Source: Anagrus nilaparvatae
Taxonomy: Eukaryota; Arthropoda; Insecta; Hymenoptera; Mymaridae
Length of the DNA: 64,000 nucleotides
Reading direction: 5' to 3'
Assembly (NCBI GenBank): GCA_022575985.1
Contig: JAKSXM010000272.1
Span: forward strand, 992,001 to 1,056,000
How positions within the stretch are numbered: position 1 is the stretch's first letter; each line of letters opens with the position of its first letter. Shown one piece after another: positions 32,893-45,228 of the stretch. The notes under the pieces were generated by a model. That model did not search any database and had not been told where the DNA came from. It saw only the letters and a list, made by a program, of their open reading frames with translations. The position numbers and the translations under genes were made by a program.

Positions 32893-34485
32893 GGGTAATT
32901 CCATGGATAAATAGCACAAAATGGAACGCGAGGTCTCAGAATTAAAAAATTTTATTTTTATTCGAAAAAACTACTTAAAATTAGATGATTCACCAAATCT
33001 GAAGGTTTTTTATAGATTTTTAAGAGAGTTATGCTGTTCTAAAGTTTTTTGGTAAAATTGCTCTCCTCAGCCACCATTTTTGAAAGTTCCGTAAAAAAGC
33101 TCCGAAAAACGTTAAAAAAAAAAAAAAAAAAAGGTTTTCGATGTAAAATTTGATGAGGAATTCGAATTTTCAGTCAGATTTTCCCCATTCTGTGCCCATT
33201 CACGGAAAAATTCGAATTTCTGCCCTAAATTTGACAACTTTAAATGAAAATTGCCGAAAGGCTTCCGACTGAAAAAAAAATTTTTTCTTCTGAAATTTTT
33301 CGAAAAGTTCATATATATCATAGAAAAAATTTTCCTGAGGGTAATTTTTGATATAAGAGAGTAATGCTGATTTTAGTGAATTTTTCAATTTTCTCATTTT
33401 CGACTTGTTAGTTATTTTGCTAATTTCCCGCTTAGTCACGTGACCAAATGAAAATCTGACAAAAAAATTGAATTCTGCAGGAAATTTTACAAGGGTATAG
33501 TAATTTTGGTAGCTTTAGAATGATACATCTCAATTTGACAAAATAAATAAAATTGATTTTAAAAATATAGAAAAAATGAAAATCGAAAAATGTGATTTTA
33601 TTGATTTTTGTGTACTTTTTTAATCATTTATAGACATTTTGATGAAAAATAAACTCTAAACTTTAAAAAAAACTTATTTTTCATTATTAGTAAAACTAAT
33701 TTTTGTTTCCTCAAAAGAAGTACTTTTATTTTTAGATTTTTCATGATTTTTAGACTAAAAATGTAAAAAAATCAAGAAAATCCCATTTTAAAAATATTCA
33801 TTTTTATTAAATTTTTATAATTAATTTTAATTATTTTGTCAAATTGAGATGTATCATTCTAAAGCTACCAAAATTACTATACCCTTGTAAAATTTCCTGC
33901 AGAATTCAATTTTTTTGTCAGATTTTCATTTGGTCACGTGACTAAGTGGGAAATTAGCAAAATAACTAACAAGTCGAAAATGAGAAAATTGAAAAATTCA
34001 CTAAAATCAGCATTACTCTCTTATATCAAAAATTACCCTCAGGAAAATTTTTTCTATGATATATATGAACTTTTCGAAAAATTTCAGAAGAAAAAATTTT
34101 TTTTTCAGTCGGAAGCCTTTCGGCAATTTTCATTTAAAGTTGTCAAATTTAGGGCAGAAATTCGAATTTTTCCGTGAATGGGCACAGAATGGGGAAAATC
34201 TGACTGAAAATTCGAATTCCTCATCAAATTTTACATCGAAAACCTTTTTTTTTTTTTTTTTTTTAACGTTTTCCGGAGCTTTTTTACGGAACTTTCAAAA
34301 ATGGTGGCTGAGGAGAGCAATTTTACCAAAAAACTTTAGAACAGCATAACTCTCTTAAAAATCTATAAAAAACCTTCAGATTTGGTGAATCATCTAATTT
34401 TAAGTAGTTTTTTCGAATAAAAATAAAATTTTTTAATTCTGAGACCTCGCGTTCCATTTTGTGCTATTTATCCATGGAATTACCC
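32893..34485. mobile_element. 1593-bp near-perfect foldback element
   Basis: Starts GGGTAATTCCATGG and ends CCATGGAATTACCC. TGTT is present on both sides (32889-32892 and 34486-34489). The arms (about 32893-33546 and 33833-34485, roughly 650 bp each) are almost identical: mirrored open frames in the two arms differ by one residue over 79. An A/T homopolymer run (33114-33132 and its mirror 34244-34262) differs slightly in length. The central 285 bp is unrelated AT-rich sequence. There is no transposase. A 4-bp target suggests a superfamily such as Sola, but this is a guess. Confidence 0.9.
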
Positions 34486-34489
34486 TGTT

Positions 34490-36654
34490 AATAGTGGTTA
34501 TATAGGATGGACGCTTCTAAGGGTTTTATTCCAGATAAGGTCTTTCAACAGCCTCAAAGTCAAATTGAAAGAGCCTTTTACTCTGATTGATTGAGACGCC
34601 TTGCCCAAACAATCATCTATCCAGTAAACCCCTACTTATAGCATCCACTTTTAGTGAATTTAATTTTTCAACTTGATTGTACGTGTTATAAAAAAAAAAG
34701 AAAAAATAAAATTAAATCGTATTTAAAAAAAAAAAAAAAGAAAAAGTAAAATTAATTCCCATTAACCATTATAAAACTATTTAACGCCGTCCTAAACCTA
34801 AATGTGTCGGTAAGAATTTCTTAAATGTCGGCTTTCTTTTTTAAGCTGTAGAAATAACAAAAAAAATATTTTAGGCTATAAAGAATGATTTTTTTTAGTG
34901 AATGAATCAATATGAAGCCACAAATTTTATTAGAAATGGATTGGTGACCTTTTTCAAAATGAACTCTGCTTTACCGACTCAATGTTAAAAACATAGGGGT
35001 TTAGGATGGTGTTAAATAGATTTTTAGGACCTTAATTATTAAACGATATCGATTTTGTTTCAATATAACATTTTTGTTTCAATAATAAAAAAAAAATAAA
35101 ATAAAAATTATTTGAAAATTTTACCACAAAATAAATTTGAAAATCAATCTAAATTATTTCAATTTCACGCAAAAATTTAATTTATTTTAAGCTTACAAAT
35201 ATTTTAAGTTAATAGTTTATGATAATATGAGTTCTGATTTAAATAGTCTCAAAATTAAGATTGGCCTACATAAAATAATGTGCAAATGGTTAAAATGGAA
35301 CATAAGAAAAAGAAAAGAGACGAAAATAGTTTTTATTTTAGTATTAGTTTAGTGTAAAAAGGAAAACTTAGGTATCACGACGATGTAGAATTTTGGGGGG
35401 AAGGGAATTCCTTACGACAAATAATCTTTATTAAAATTCTTTTGTTAGATTTAGTTAGTTAAATTATGTCTAAGATAATTTCTTAATCCCCTGTTCAAAA
35501 GCATCAGTAATACTTTAGTTAAAATTTGTTTTTGTAATTTAAAAATGAAAAAGTTATGATTGATTAGATTTTTTGTTGTTTGATCATGTAATAGATTTAT
35601 AAAAATATTTAAAAAAAGAAGCTAAAACAAGCACGACGAAGTCGAATTTAAGGTGGGGGATAGTATGTAGTTACAAGTCCTTTTAAAGTTCTAGACTTGT
35701 GAACCCCAAATTGCTACTTCCCAAACCACTTATGTTTACTTCAAAGTTCTTTAGATAGTAGATATTTAGTACAGTTCTGATATAAGAAAAAGAGTTATTA
35801 TTAAATTGATTTGTAGGAAATTTGAATGATAGTGAAAGTTATTGATGAAAAAGTAATAGAAATTAATTTGATATGTTAAAAAAAGTATTTAGAAATAGAA
35901 AATGTAAAATGTAGAATAGGTTTTTAGATAAAATGATTTAGTTAAATAGGATTTTTGAAATTAAAAATTTAGTTGTGAAAAAGATTTTCATAAGGATGAT
36001 AGTAATAGTATAAACTTTAATTTTCTTTCATTTACATGTAGAAAATTTTACAATACTTTTTTTTGTATTATAATTTTGTAAAAATTAAATTTTTTTTGTT
36101 ATTGGATAAAATTATCCTAAATAAAAATTTAAAATAACGACAAGGAAAAGAAAAAAATTCTTACCCCTGTCAATACAAAAATATTCATATACATTTTTTT
36201 TTGTTTTTCTTTTTTTTTTTGAGTTTCCCGTCCTAAGACCCAATGAACCAAACCCCCTCTAAAGAAAATGAGGAATGATAATAAAGGTTATAAGACGTGA
36301 ACAAACTTATTTTTTTTTAGATTGAGTAACTCGAATTATAAGAAATAAAAATTTTTTTTTTGTTAATATATTTTTGCAGAAATAGAAAATTATTAAGTTT
36401 CATATAATTTTATTTTTAAATATTTTTCATAAAGAATTTAAATTTAGTAATTTGAGCTTTTTACTTCAAACATTCTTTTTTGTTTTATTTTGCCGCCTAA
36501 TTATTATTGTAAATAATTTTAAATAGAATAAGATATATTAGGGCCAGGTATGTTACGGGTAGTGAATATTGTAACTCGACGTACGAATGAGCAAAATGAG
36601 CAAAGAGGAGTTTGAGGGCTTTTGTACCTAAAGCCCCGTTTGAGGGAGGGCTAT
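34490..36654. other. Intronic DNA, possible LTR-element internal remnant
   Basis: No coding similarity. Purine-rich tracts AAGGTGGGGGATAG (35651) and GTTTGAGGGAGGGC (36638) look like polypurine tracts of LTR elements; the second is immediately followed by TGTAAC, the start of an LTR-like block. Poly-T and poly-A rich elsewhere. Confidence 0.35.
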
Positions 36655-37900
36655 TGTAACGTGGTTACAAACGCTAAAATTAAGTTTATTTTAATTTACA
36701 TAAAATATTTAAAATTTATGAAAAGCCACGAGATTTTTAAATATAAGTTATAGTTTGATTAATAATATAGGTGACATTAGCGACACACGCACACAAAGAT
36801 ATTTAATAAAAGCCGCGAAGAACTAGATAAGAAAAGGAGAAGGAAGAGAAGCCGATCGACAACGCGGGTTTAAGTGACCAGCGAGGACGATATTCGGCGA
36901 CTGACCCTTCTAAAAATAGGTCACGTTTTTGATAACGCACAAAAACGCATGTCGCCGGCCATTAAGTATACTTTAATTTTATAAATAATTTATGCATTAT
37001 TGATAAAGTTTGAAATTGTAAGTAGTAATCAAGGATTTTCGTGAAGTTTTATGTTTAATTAGTGACCGGGAAAATATATACAGTGATTTAGTGAAAACTC
37101 GTGATTATTTGAAAACATAAATGAGGGAAAAGACAATTTTAGATTTTGTCCCCACGTGTTTTCTTAAATAATTTTAATTATGATTATCATCGCGACAGTT
37201 TTCATTAACTGTGAATTTTTGGAATTGAATAAGTGACTATTTGATTTTGATTAGGAAGTTGAATATCCTAGGAAAGATAAGTATCTTTGGAGTCCAATTT
37301 CAAAAAGAAAGAAACTAAGTGAATTAAAAATATAAAAAGAATTGTGAATCCGCACTGGCATATTATTAGTCACGTTCCCATATTAGAATTTATGGAAAGA
37401 GAAGAATTTTGAGCAGTACCAGATATCATCGAAAATGGCAGCCAATGATTATATCTTCAGCAGTTTAATTTCTACGATAAAGGTGAGCCCGGAACTCCTC
37501 GTGTGTATTATATGTGTGTGTCGCGATCGTAGAAGTTATTACAAATTTATGATATAAAAGACAGTGAATTTATGATTATGATAAAGACAGTGATTAATAA
37601 TTATTGTTATTAGAAAATAAGTATTTTTGTGAAATTAAGTAATAAAAATTATGATTAGTGTTTGAAATTGATAAAATAGGCTTTATTTTCCCTTGTGTTT
37701 AAATCATATATATCTGTATCTTTTTTTCTCTATAATATTCCCCCGACCCCGATTTTAAAGTATATTACTCTCTTTCTCTTTTCAGCTTATATGACACAGA
37801 TTGGTAAGTCCCGCGAACACGTGAAATTATAAAATTGATAAAAATTCGACAATTACAATAATGTGACTATTTCAGCAAAGCCGGAAATAGCCACATTACA
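36655..37900 (+). repeat. LTR-like block (1246 bp) preceded by a polypurine tract
   Basis: Begins TGTAACGTGG and ends CCACATTACA, which are imperfect inverted termini of the TG..CA type. The purine-rich GTTTGAGGGAGGG lies just upstream, so this would be the 3' LTR of an otherwise lost + strand element. Flanking bases (GCTAT / GTCCC) do not form a duplication. Inside, ATG at 37435 opens a 16-codon frame that reaches a donor AAG|GTGAGC at 37484, which could be a spliced leader exon. Confidence 0.5.
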
Positions 37901-38263
37901 GTCCCCTTAAATTAAAATAAAAATTAAAGTTTTTCTTGATTTTAAATATGAAAATTATTATAAGTTCATTTCACATATAATTAGAGAGAGACGCGACGCG
38001 AGTCCTTTGTATCTTTAAGTTACTCCTAAGTTATTCCCCCAATGTCAATATTCTGATCTCTTATTTATTAGCTCAACTCGGTTTTGCAAGGACCGGGTGT
38101 TCCCCCTCTTATTATAATTGCGTAATGAACTAATTTACATTTATGATTTACATTTTAATTTTGATAAGTGGGAATTTTTTTATCCCTACTTTTTGCATGA
38201 TTTTTAATATAGTTTTATTTAAACGTAGTAGTTATAATTTCTATTATGTATTTGTTTTCTTAT

Positions 38264-38359
38264 GTTAGAAACTCGCATCGAGTTTCCAACCAAACTTCAA
38301 ATTTAGTTTTTATTATTAATTTCTTTTTTTATGTTGGAAACTCGCATCGAGTTTCCAAC
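38264..38359. repeat. Two copies of a 27-bp perfect palindrome
   Basis: GTTGGAAACTCGCATCGAGT (continuing TTCCAAC) at 38333-38359 is a perfect palindrome around CAT/ATG apart from the 3-bp centre. A copy with one mismatch lies at 38264-38290, so the spacing is 69 bp, with similar T-rich sequence between. Confidence 0.8.
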
Positions 38360-38466
38360 CGATCTTAAAAAAAATTTAACTATTATATTATATAACTATT
38401 ATATTATATAACATTTTTTTTTTTTTTGCTTTTTGATAATTTAATGCATTTTTCTATGCTTAAATG

Positions 38467-38866
38467 CATACGCCGCACAGTGTGCCGAATCAATCAAAAA
38501 TCTACTGACTCCGTAAAATTTTATTTTTTATCCATTTATTTTTTTAAATCTTTCGTATACTATCCTACTCTTATGGAAAGCTGCTACATTTTCAAATTTT
38601 TACAATTTAAATTCACCCCTTATACATTGGTGTATACGCAAAAATTTTATTCACAGGGTTACTAAGTTTATTTGCAATTAAAAAAACCTTGTTTATGGAC
38701 ACTGTTGCCTTTTTCCTGAGTCAAAGAGTAAAAAATTTTAAAAAGTAGCAGGTTTCCATAAAATTAGGATAGTATACGAAGGATTTAAAAAAATAAGTGG
38801 GTGAAAAAATTAAATTCTAAGAAGTCAGCAGATTTTTGATTGAATCGGCAAACTGTGCGCCGCAGG
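38467..38866. mobile_element. Foldback element (about 400 bp)
   Basis: The left arm contains GCCGCACAGTGTGCCGAATC, AATCAAAAATCT.CTGACT, CCATTTATTTTTTTAAATC and TTTCGTATACTATCCTA. The right arm repeats all of these inverted (GGATAGTATACGAA; AAATAAGTGGG; AGATTTTTGATTGAATCGGC; ACTGTGCGCCGC). Arms of about 110-130 bp with mismatches. The end points are uncertain. Confidence 0.7.
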
Positions 38867-39104
38867 GTCTGACACGACATCTTTCCTCTACAAAAACGGG
38901 AAAAAACAATATTAGAATTAATCGAAACATGCGATAAAAAAATTTCAAAATAAATTTTAGTTTTTATGATGTAAATAGTTCAAAAATATTGTTACAATTA
39001 GCAGCTAAAATATGTTTCAGGCCTCTTTAAAGCATTACACGATTGGAATAAAGTCCTTTAAATATAAGGTTAACCGCTTTCGAAGAATAATTTTTGAAAA
39101 GAAC

Positions 39105-39481
39105 AGAAAGGAAACATGAACATTGTCTTTACTTTTACCAACAAATGATGCTCTGTATCAGCATTTTTTGATAGTGTTTATTCAAATTCAAACTTGGATC
39201 GGCAGAAATTACTTTAATCCATTAGAATTCAGCTCTATACCTTACCACCCAGTAAGAGTTAGAAATTAGCTGATTGCTACTACTGAACCATCTTTGACGG
39301 ATTTTTTAATAGAAAAAATTTCTTGTGCCTGTAGAAAAGGCTGCACTACGTATCTGTTCATGCAGGTCAAAAGGAAAACATTGCGCGCTCTGTATTGCTA
39401 TTGCAACGGCAAAAATTTTTCAAATATTCCTACAAAAGTAATAGAAGATGAAACAGAAGGTATCGTTAATGAATATCGATA
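39105..39481 (+). pseudogene. Cys-rich transposon-protein C-terminus (relic)
   Basis: 39105-39290 encodes a broken segment with ALYQHFLIVFIQIQTWIGRN. 39294-39481 encodes TDFLIEKISCACRKGC followed by a degraded cysteine region (LYCYCNGKNFSN) and an acidic tail. The 'hydrophobic helix...ISCxCRKGC' layout is that of a CXC-type cysteine-rich C-terminus in a widespread, poorly named arthropod transposon family (from memory). Several of the expected cysteines are lost. Confidence 0.4.
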
Positions 39482-40384
39482 ATGAAGAAAAAGAGGATAT
39501 GAAAGTTGAAAGCAATACTTATAAAGGTGAAGCTTACAGCAATTCTTGAATATTTTAAATTACAGTATGCAAGATTCAGTGAGCGTATTAGAGGTACAGA
39601 GAATATTTATGATTCAGATGCTCTCTTTGACACTTATCCTAATAGGAAAAGAAAAACATGAAAAACCCCCTCACAGAAGGATAGGAAATTGCCGTTCAGT
39701 CAATTTGGCTGAATTTTGGATATGTTACAGATTTCATCTTTCTGAACAAAAGTCTCAATTGGCACAAAGCTCACAATTTTATTCCATAGTGAAATTTTTT
39801 CAGTTTTTTTTTTATATTTTAGAAACCCAAAATAGAAATTACTCTGGAGTGAAATTTTTTGAATTTTTTCATATAAAAGACAGCCAAAATTCACTTTATT
39901 CTATAATGAAATTTTTGTAGATTTTTCATATTGCAGTTAACCGATATGAATTTTACTCGCGAGTAAAATTTTTTGGTTTTTTTCATTTTCTAGACAGCTG
40001 TCATGAGTTTTAATATTTTTTTTTATTTATTTAAAGAAACTATTTGACAAACCCTTTACATTCACTTTTACATTTTTTTTTTTAAATAATTCTTATAAAT
40101 CATACAATATAAATGAAGCATTGAACATTGTTCAACTTTATTTATAAAAAAGAAAAAGCAAAAAATAAAAGTACTTAGTTGTATATAGTTAGTTGTACTT
40201 TCTTGTTTTTAAATAAACTTCATTACAAAAATATTTAAGCTTTTATAGAAGCTTATTTCACTATTATTAGTGATATCAATCTTATTACTATATGATTTAA
40301 AAGTTTCTAAAATTCTCAATAAGAACGAAGTCTTCCTGTTGATTTTGAGTAAGTGTTTTAAAAGTTAATTGTCTGCGTCTAAGA

Positions 40385-40742
40385 TAGAGCATCACTAGAC
40401 AACAGAGTACTGATTTTCCGAGACTCGAGACGATACGAGACTTATATATCGAGACTCTCGGAAAGTCTCGAAAAGTCTCGAGTGCAGAATTACTACTTCT
40501 TTCTTTTTAATTTCAACTTTTTTTGAATTTTTTTAGTAAATATCACTACTATGAGTGAACTAAATAACATTTAGTAAATGTAAATTTTTGTATATTAAAA
40601 TGTTGGATCATAATTTTCGAGACCAAGTTTCGATTTCGGGACTAAGTTTCGATTTCGAGAGCAAGTCTCGATTTTGAGACAAGATCGAGACCGAGACGAG
40701 ACTTATCAAAATCTCGGTATCGTCTCGTCTTGTGATGCTCTA
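40385..40742. mobile_element. hAT-type MITE (358 bp) with 8-bp duplication
   Basis: Terminal TAGAGCATCAC and GTGATGCTCTA are flanked by the direct repeat GTCTAAGA at 40377-40384 and 40743-40750. The inside is dominated by GTCTCGA / TCGAGAC motifs in both orientations (about a dozen), giving strong foldback potential. The 8-bp duplication and TAGAG-type end are hAT hallmarks. Confidence 0.9.
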
Positions 40743-40750
40743 GTCTAAGA

Positions 40751-42650
40751 CCATCTCTATTCGTTAGGTAAAAATTTACAGTTGATTAGATTTTACCGTA
40801 GACTATTGTATTATTAATTAATTTGTAAAGAAAATTAAGGTTTGAAATTTCTTTGCCTGATTCAAGATTATTAATTTTAAACTTGTTGTATAAATTTTTG
40901 TAATCATGTTGGAAATAATCAAATTTACTATTTTGTTTGAATGCGAATATTTTTAGAAGTTGAGGTTGTATTTTTTTAATATTATAAATTATTTCTTGTG
41001 TATGAGGAGACCATATTATAGACCTTTATATAATTTTAAAAAATCAGTATTTTTAAATATTTTTAATATTTGTGTAAGAAGTTTATACGTCTTTTTGATT
41101 TACAAATGATAATTTCAATAAGTACATCAAATTTAAGATTAAAAGTAAATAACCTCAAAGTAACGCCTAAATCTTTAATAAATGAAGTAATGCTTAATCT
41201 CGTGTTTATATTTAGAATAACGATTGTTTTGTTTCTAACTTATCGTAAGCCGTGATAATATGTTTATCAAAATTCCATTTGAGACTGTTTAAATAAATCC
41301 AATTATGCAATCTCATGATATCTGCTTTTAATAATTTAATATTTTTTTCTGTTAGAATTTTTTGAATATTTTTAAATCATCAACGTATATTAAAAATTTC
41401 GTATTAACTTTTACATTTTTTAATCACTAGGGGAGAAGCCGATTGCGCGCTGATGCGTGCCAACCCCCCAAATCATATTTCCTGTTTTATCACTGTAAAA
41501 CTGACTCAATTTAATAATAAAAACAGTTATACATTAAAATGTAGATTGAAGATAATGTACTTTTACAATAATTTTAATAAACCATTAATTATATTTTCAA
41601 AATTTATCTAAAAAAAAGTATTTAGTATTGTATCTGAATACAAATGGTGCAACGCACCTCGGGCCAGAACCTTTTTCATATCTCAAAGTCCTCGAAGTAA
41701 ATTTTTGTTTTGTCCTGCATGGCTAAATCAAGAACGAAATTTTATAATAAGATGACGAAATACTCGAATGAGTTTTCATTTATTATATGTTGCATCTAAA
41801 GATGTGATGTTCTATTAGTTTACATTTTTTATTAAAACTTATAATCATTTTTACAGTTTATAATAAATTAAAAAATTAACATTTAAAATTGTCTAAAAAT
41901 TTTTGTAAAACGCACTGCTAAGTCAACCCGATGTAATGTGATAAACGGTTCCGGGTTGACGTGTATAAGGCAGAATAAGGGGTGAGTTTAGTCGGTAGCT
42001 TGCCAGCGTGATCCGAGTCAAATCGGAAGCACGCTGACATGGAGTCCTAGACATAACTTGGGGGCCGGGCCCAAGTATGCGTAACGCATTCTCACCTAGA
42101 GCAAATATTTAGTTGTACAGTTTTCAGAGCTTTAGCTCTATAAAATCGTATAACTTTATAAAAGCCGCCCTTGCTCGCATACAAAACGAAAAAAAAAATA
42201 GTATTATTATTATTATATTATTATATAGTATAGTATTATTATTTATTATGTACATTAGAATATTTTTTCTACGTAAAATTTTGTAAAGTCATAAATATAC
42301 CGACCAAACTAATTTTTTATAGCTTCATTTTTTTGGAAATTCTCATACTTTTAGTCATGCACATCTGATAGCCACGATCATTAAATAGAATAATTTTTTC
42401 TGAAAAGTAATCATTTTTTAGTTCTCTTACAAATAATACATACATTAGACAGTCAGCTCTTTTATCGAATCAAGCAAACAGTGTAAATTAAGTATTCTAA
42501 TTAAAATTTTTTATTGTTGTAGGCTGCAACTTGAGTGTTTAAAATAATCAAACTGCATTTGGAAAATGTCTATCAGCAGCTTCTTCCGTCATAAGTCTAG
42601 ATTCAAATAGGCTTGTCTCTCTTGCAAAATTGCACATTGCCCCATACTTC
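40751..42650. other. Intronic DNA with a GC-rich structured patch
   Basis: Mostly AT-rich and without coding similarity. 41940-42110 stands out as GC-richer, with hairpins CAGCGTGATCCGA..TCGGAAGCACGCTG and CTTGGGGGCCGGGCCCAAG. CTAGGGGAGAA (41428) and TTCTCACCTAG (about 42090) are roughly inverted and could bound an element. 42190-42250 is an ATT/TATTA repeat. Confidence 0.4.
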
Positions 42651-44189
42651 AACGAAATTTCCTTTTGGTTTTTTATATATTGGTGTCTGCATTACTGCTT
42701 TCAGTTGTCTCAAATCTCCGCAAAAAACATATCAATACCTCCAAAAGTAGAATCATAATTGTTAGTTATTTGTTTCAAGCGTCTATGAATAGCCGATAAA
42801 ATTTCAGCCCCAATGATGCTTATTTCATCGATAATTACTACTCTAACGTCTCGGAATAGAATTCTATAAAGATAAAGCAGCTCGGGTATAAGATATTTGT
42901 GCAATTCTTTTATAATAAGATGAAAAGCATTATGCACAGTAACGCCATCAATTGCGACAGCAGCTTTTCCAGTTGAAGCGCATGCAATAAATGCATTAAC
43001 AAGACCATCATTATAAGTAAATCGGTTATAAATTTCCATGATTAATCGCAGAACAAAAATCTTGCCACATTCTGCAGCACCCGTGAGAAAAAATAAAATT
43101 TGTGTTTGATTTGCAGAAAGTAAATTATTAATTAAATGCATGCATAATTCTTTTTGTTTTTTAGCTTTTCTCATTAATTCATTGAATTCTGCAGTAGGTA
43201 AAATATTTTCCATTTTCTTGTAAACGGTTCCAAGACGATTCATGTTTTGTATATCAACATTAATACGTGAACCTGGATCATTAAGCACATCTGCATAAGG
43301 ATCTGACTCATTATTTGGATTGGCTACCTCAACTTTATTGGCATTTAAAAGTTCGTCATCTCGGAATAATTGTTGACAAATTTCAAGAGTTTTCTCGATA
43401 TCTAGATCAGATTCACACTCTTTTCTTCTATCCATTATCAATCTTTCATTATCTCTATATACTTCATTAAATTTAAGATCAGGCAAAATGTCATTTTGTT
43501 CACTTTGAAAAGGTATATGTAGCGTGACCATTTCTCATTTATATTCACTGACTTCTTTATCCTTATGTAATGCAAGATTGCTTTCGATGCAATTATTTAT
43601 TAACGTAATCTGTGGACTGAATATTCTCTCGCGTTATAATAATATCTTTACCAATATGCTTAAAAGCGATGGAGAGTTAATCCCGAACAGGAAACCGCAA
43701 AATTCTCATTGTAACATATAGCAAGTGTTGAGGGCAGACACCTCTTCTATCAGCACACTTGATTTCACTTGTCGCAATTTGAAAAGGCGTAGGATTAACT
43801 CCATCTCTAAAAGTTCTAAATTGCCCAAAAAATATACCTGGAAGTGCAAATTCTTCTGCGTGATCTTCGGAAAGCAAGCTAGTTATGACACTAATTTCGT
43901 CTGGAGCAAGGCATAAAATTTTTTAGCCTTATATGATTGTAACTACTGTTGGTATTACGCGAGCATTAATATTTTTAAGAACATTAATCATTTCTTTGGT
44001 AGAAACGGTATCACACGGAGTTTCTGAGGGTATATTAACATTATCATTATTAGAAATATTAAATGTATTTGAATCAAGATTATGATCATTATCTGTAATA
44101 TTTGCTACTGGCATAGGAAAATTGGGACTATTAAGAAAAGAATGATCAATTGTTATATTGTACATCTTATACAAAGGAGTTTGAATCAA
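42560..44189 (-). pseudogene. Helitron Rep-helicase fragments (internally deleted)
   Basis: Block 1 (43677-43877) encodes FALPGIFFGQFRTFRDG and FQIATSEIKCADRRG, a segment from the N-terminal part of insect Helitron-like proteins. Block 2 (42710-43531, 273 codons open) encodes the linker and the PIF1-type helicase start: FLTGAAECGKIF is a Walker A that has lost the canonical GxGKT, and VVIIDEISII is an intact Walker B, followed by GGIDMFFAE. Similarity continues weakly to 42560 in other frames (LRQLKAVMQTP, VWGNVQFC). The replication-initiator catalytic region and most of the middle are missing between the blocks, so this is a deletion derivative. Block 0 (43929-44189) is an asparagine-rich stretch. 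Confidence 0.75.
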
Positions 44190-45140
44190 ATATTGTAACC
44201 ATTGTATTAAAATGGATATCTTCTTAAGTACTTAAAAACCCATTTTAAGCTCAAAAAATAAAATTTCAAAATTTTACATTGTCTGAATTTTCCAATTTTC
44301 TCGCGTTTCCTAAGTGAAAATGGAAATTCTGACTTGATTTATAGATTTTTCGGAAAATTTTACGTTGAAAAACCTTCTGGGTAAAATTTTAGAGACCTCT
44401 CAGGGTGTCTACCAGTCCTTATGGTCCTTGTTGTCCTTAAAAGGTCCTTATTTTCAACTTATTTGCTAAATTATCCATAGAAAGAACGAGTTTTGTCTCT
44501 CAATATAAAATTTTTTTTAAATTTAATCATAAAAATCTGATTTTTTCATTGCCTCTTCTCTGAAAAAAGAAATATTTATTTTTATTAAGGAATCAGTGAA
44601 TAAAACAGTCAAATTGCAATTGTCGTGGATGTTTGCTTCATAAACGTCTGTAAATTTTCAATTAAGTTCAAATATCATAAAATGTGTTATAATACAGTTT
44701 TTTTTAGATAATTTGTTACTAATAAGCTTTTAGAATATTTTAGTAGTATAAAGTTTTTAGCAAGGTTTCTCAAAGCATTCTCCAAAAATAAATTTATACG
44801 TTAATTGGGAGAAAAAAAATTTTTACTGCCCCCTGTTTTAGCTAATTTTGGCAGACTAAAATAATGTTAATTGGGGCTCATTTAAATGTCGAATCTCAAA
44901 AACTTTTTTAATCTGGAAAATAGGCCAACATTCTGGGAAAATTTAAACAAAAATAATTATAGCGAACTTGACTTCCGGTCAAATTGAAAAATTTGAACCT
45001 CTAAAAATGAAAATAGCAATGGCCGAATCAATTAAAAAATTTTTCGTTAAATTAATTTAATTAATATAAATTTGGCACTAGATATACAAAGCTGCCTCTT
45101 GAATGAAAGAAATTGATCCTGATTGGGGTGTCTTCAGGGG
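44190..45140. other. Intronic DNA, no gene; possible hAT-like end
   Basis: AT-rich. 44403 starts CAGGGTGTCTACCAGTCC, a CAGGG-type terminus seen in some MITEs, but no inverted partner was found. Nothing else recognised. Confidence 0.4.
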
Positions 45141-45146
45141 TGTCCG

Positions 45147-45218
45147 CTCTCGATAGCTCAGTTGGTAGAGCGATGGTCCGGCAAAATAAAGGTAGTTGGG
45201 TCGAATCCCGCTCAAGAC
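45147..45218 (+). repeat. tRNA-derived sequence (SINE head or tRNA pseudogene)
   Basis: The internal promoter A box TAGCTCAGTTGG at 45154-45165 and B-box-like GGGTCGAATCC at 45198-45208 are about 33 bp apart end to start. The D arm (GCTCAGTTGGTAGAGC) pairs well, but the acceptor stem does not, and the T loop lacks one base. So this is not a working tRNA. It is followed immediately by the dispersed AT-rich repeat at 45229-45359. Confidence 0.65.
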
Positions 45219-45228
45219 AAATTGATGG

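Noticed and set aside
33112..34349. Mirrored open frames of 69-97 codons in the large inverted repeat
   Set aside because: They arise because the arms are inverted copies; composition is low-complexity K/F/N and they match no family.
44403..44460. CAGGGTGTCTACC hAT-like terminus
   Set aside because: No inverted partner or target-site duplication could be found nearby.
45147..45218. Functional tRNA gene
   Set aside because: A and B boxes are present but the acceptor stem does not pair and the T loop lacks a base.
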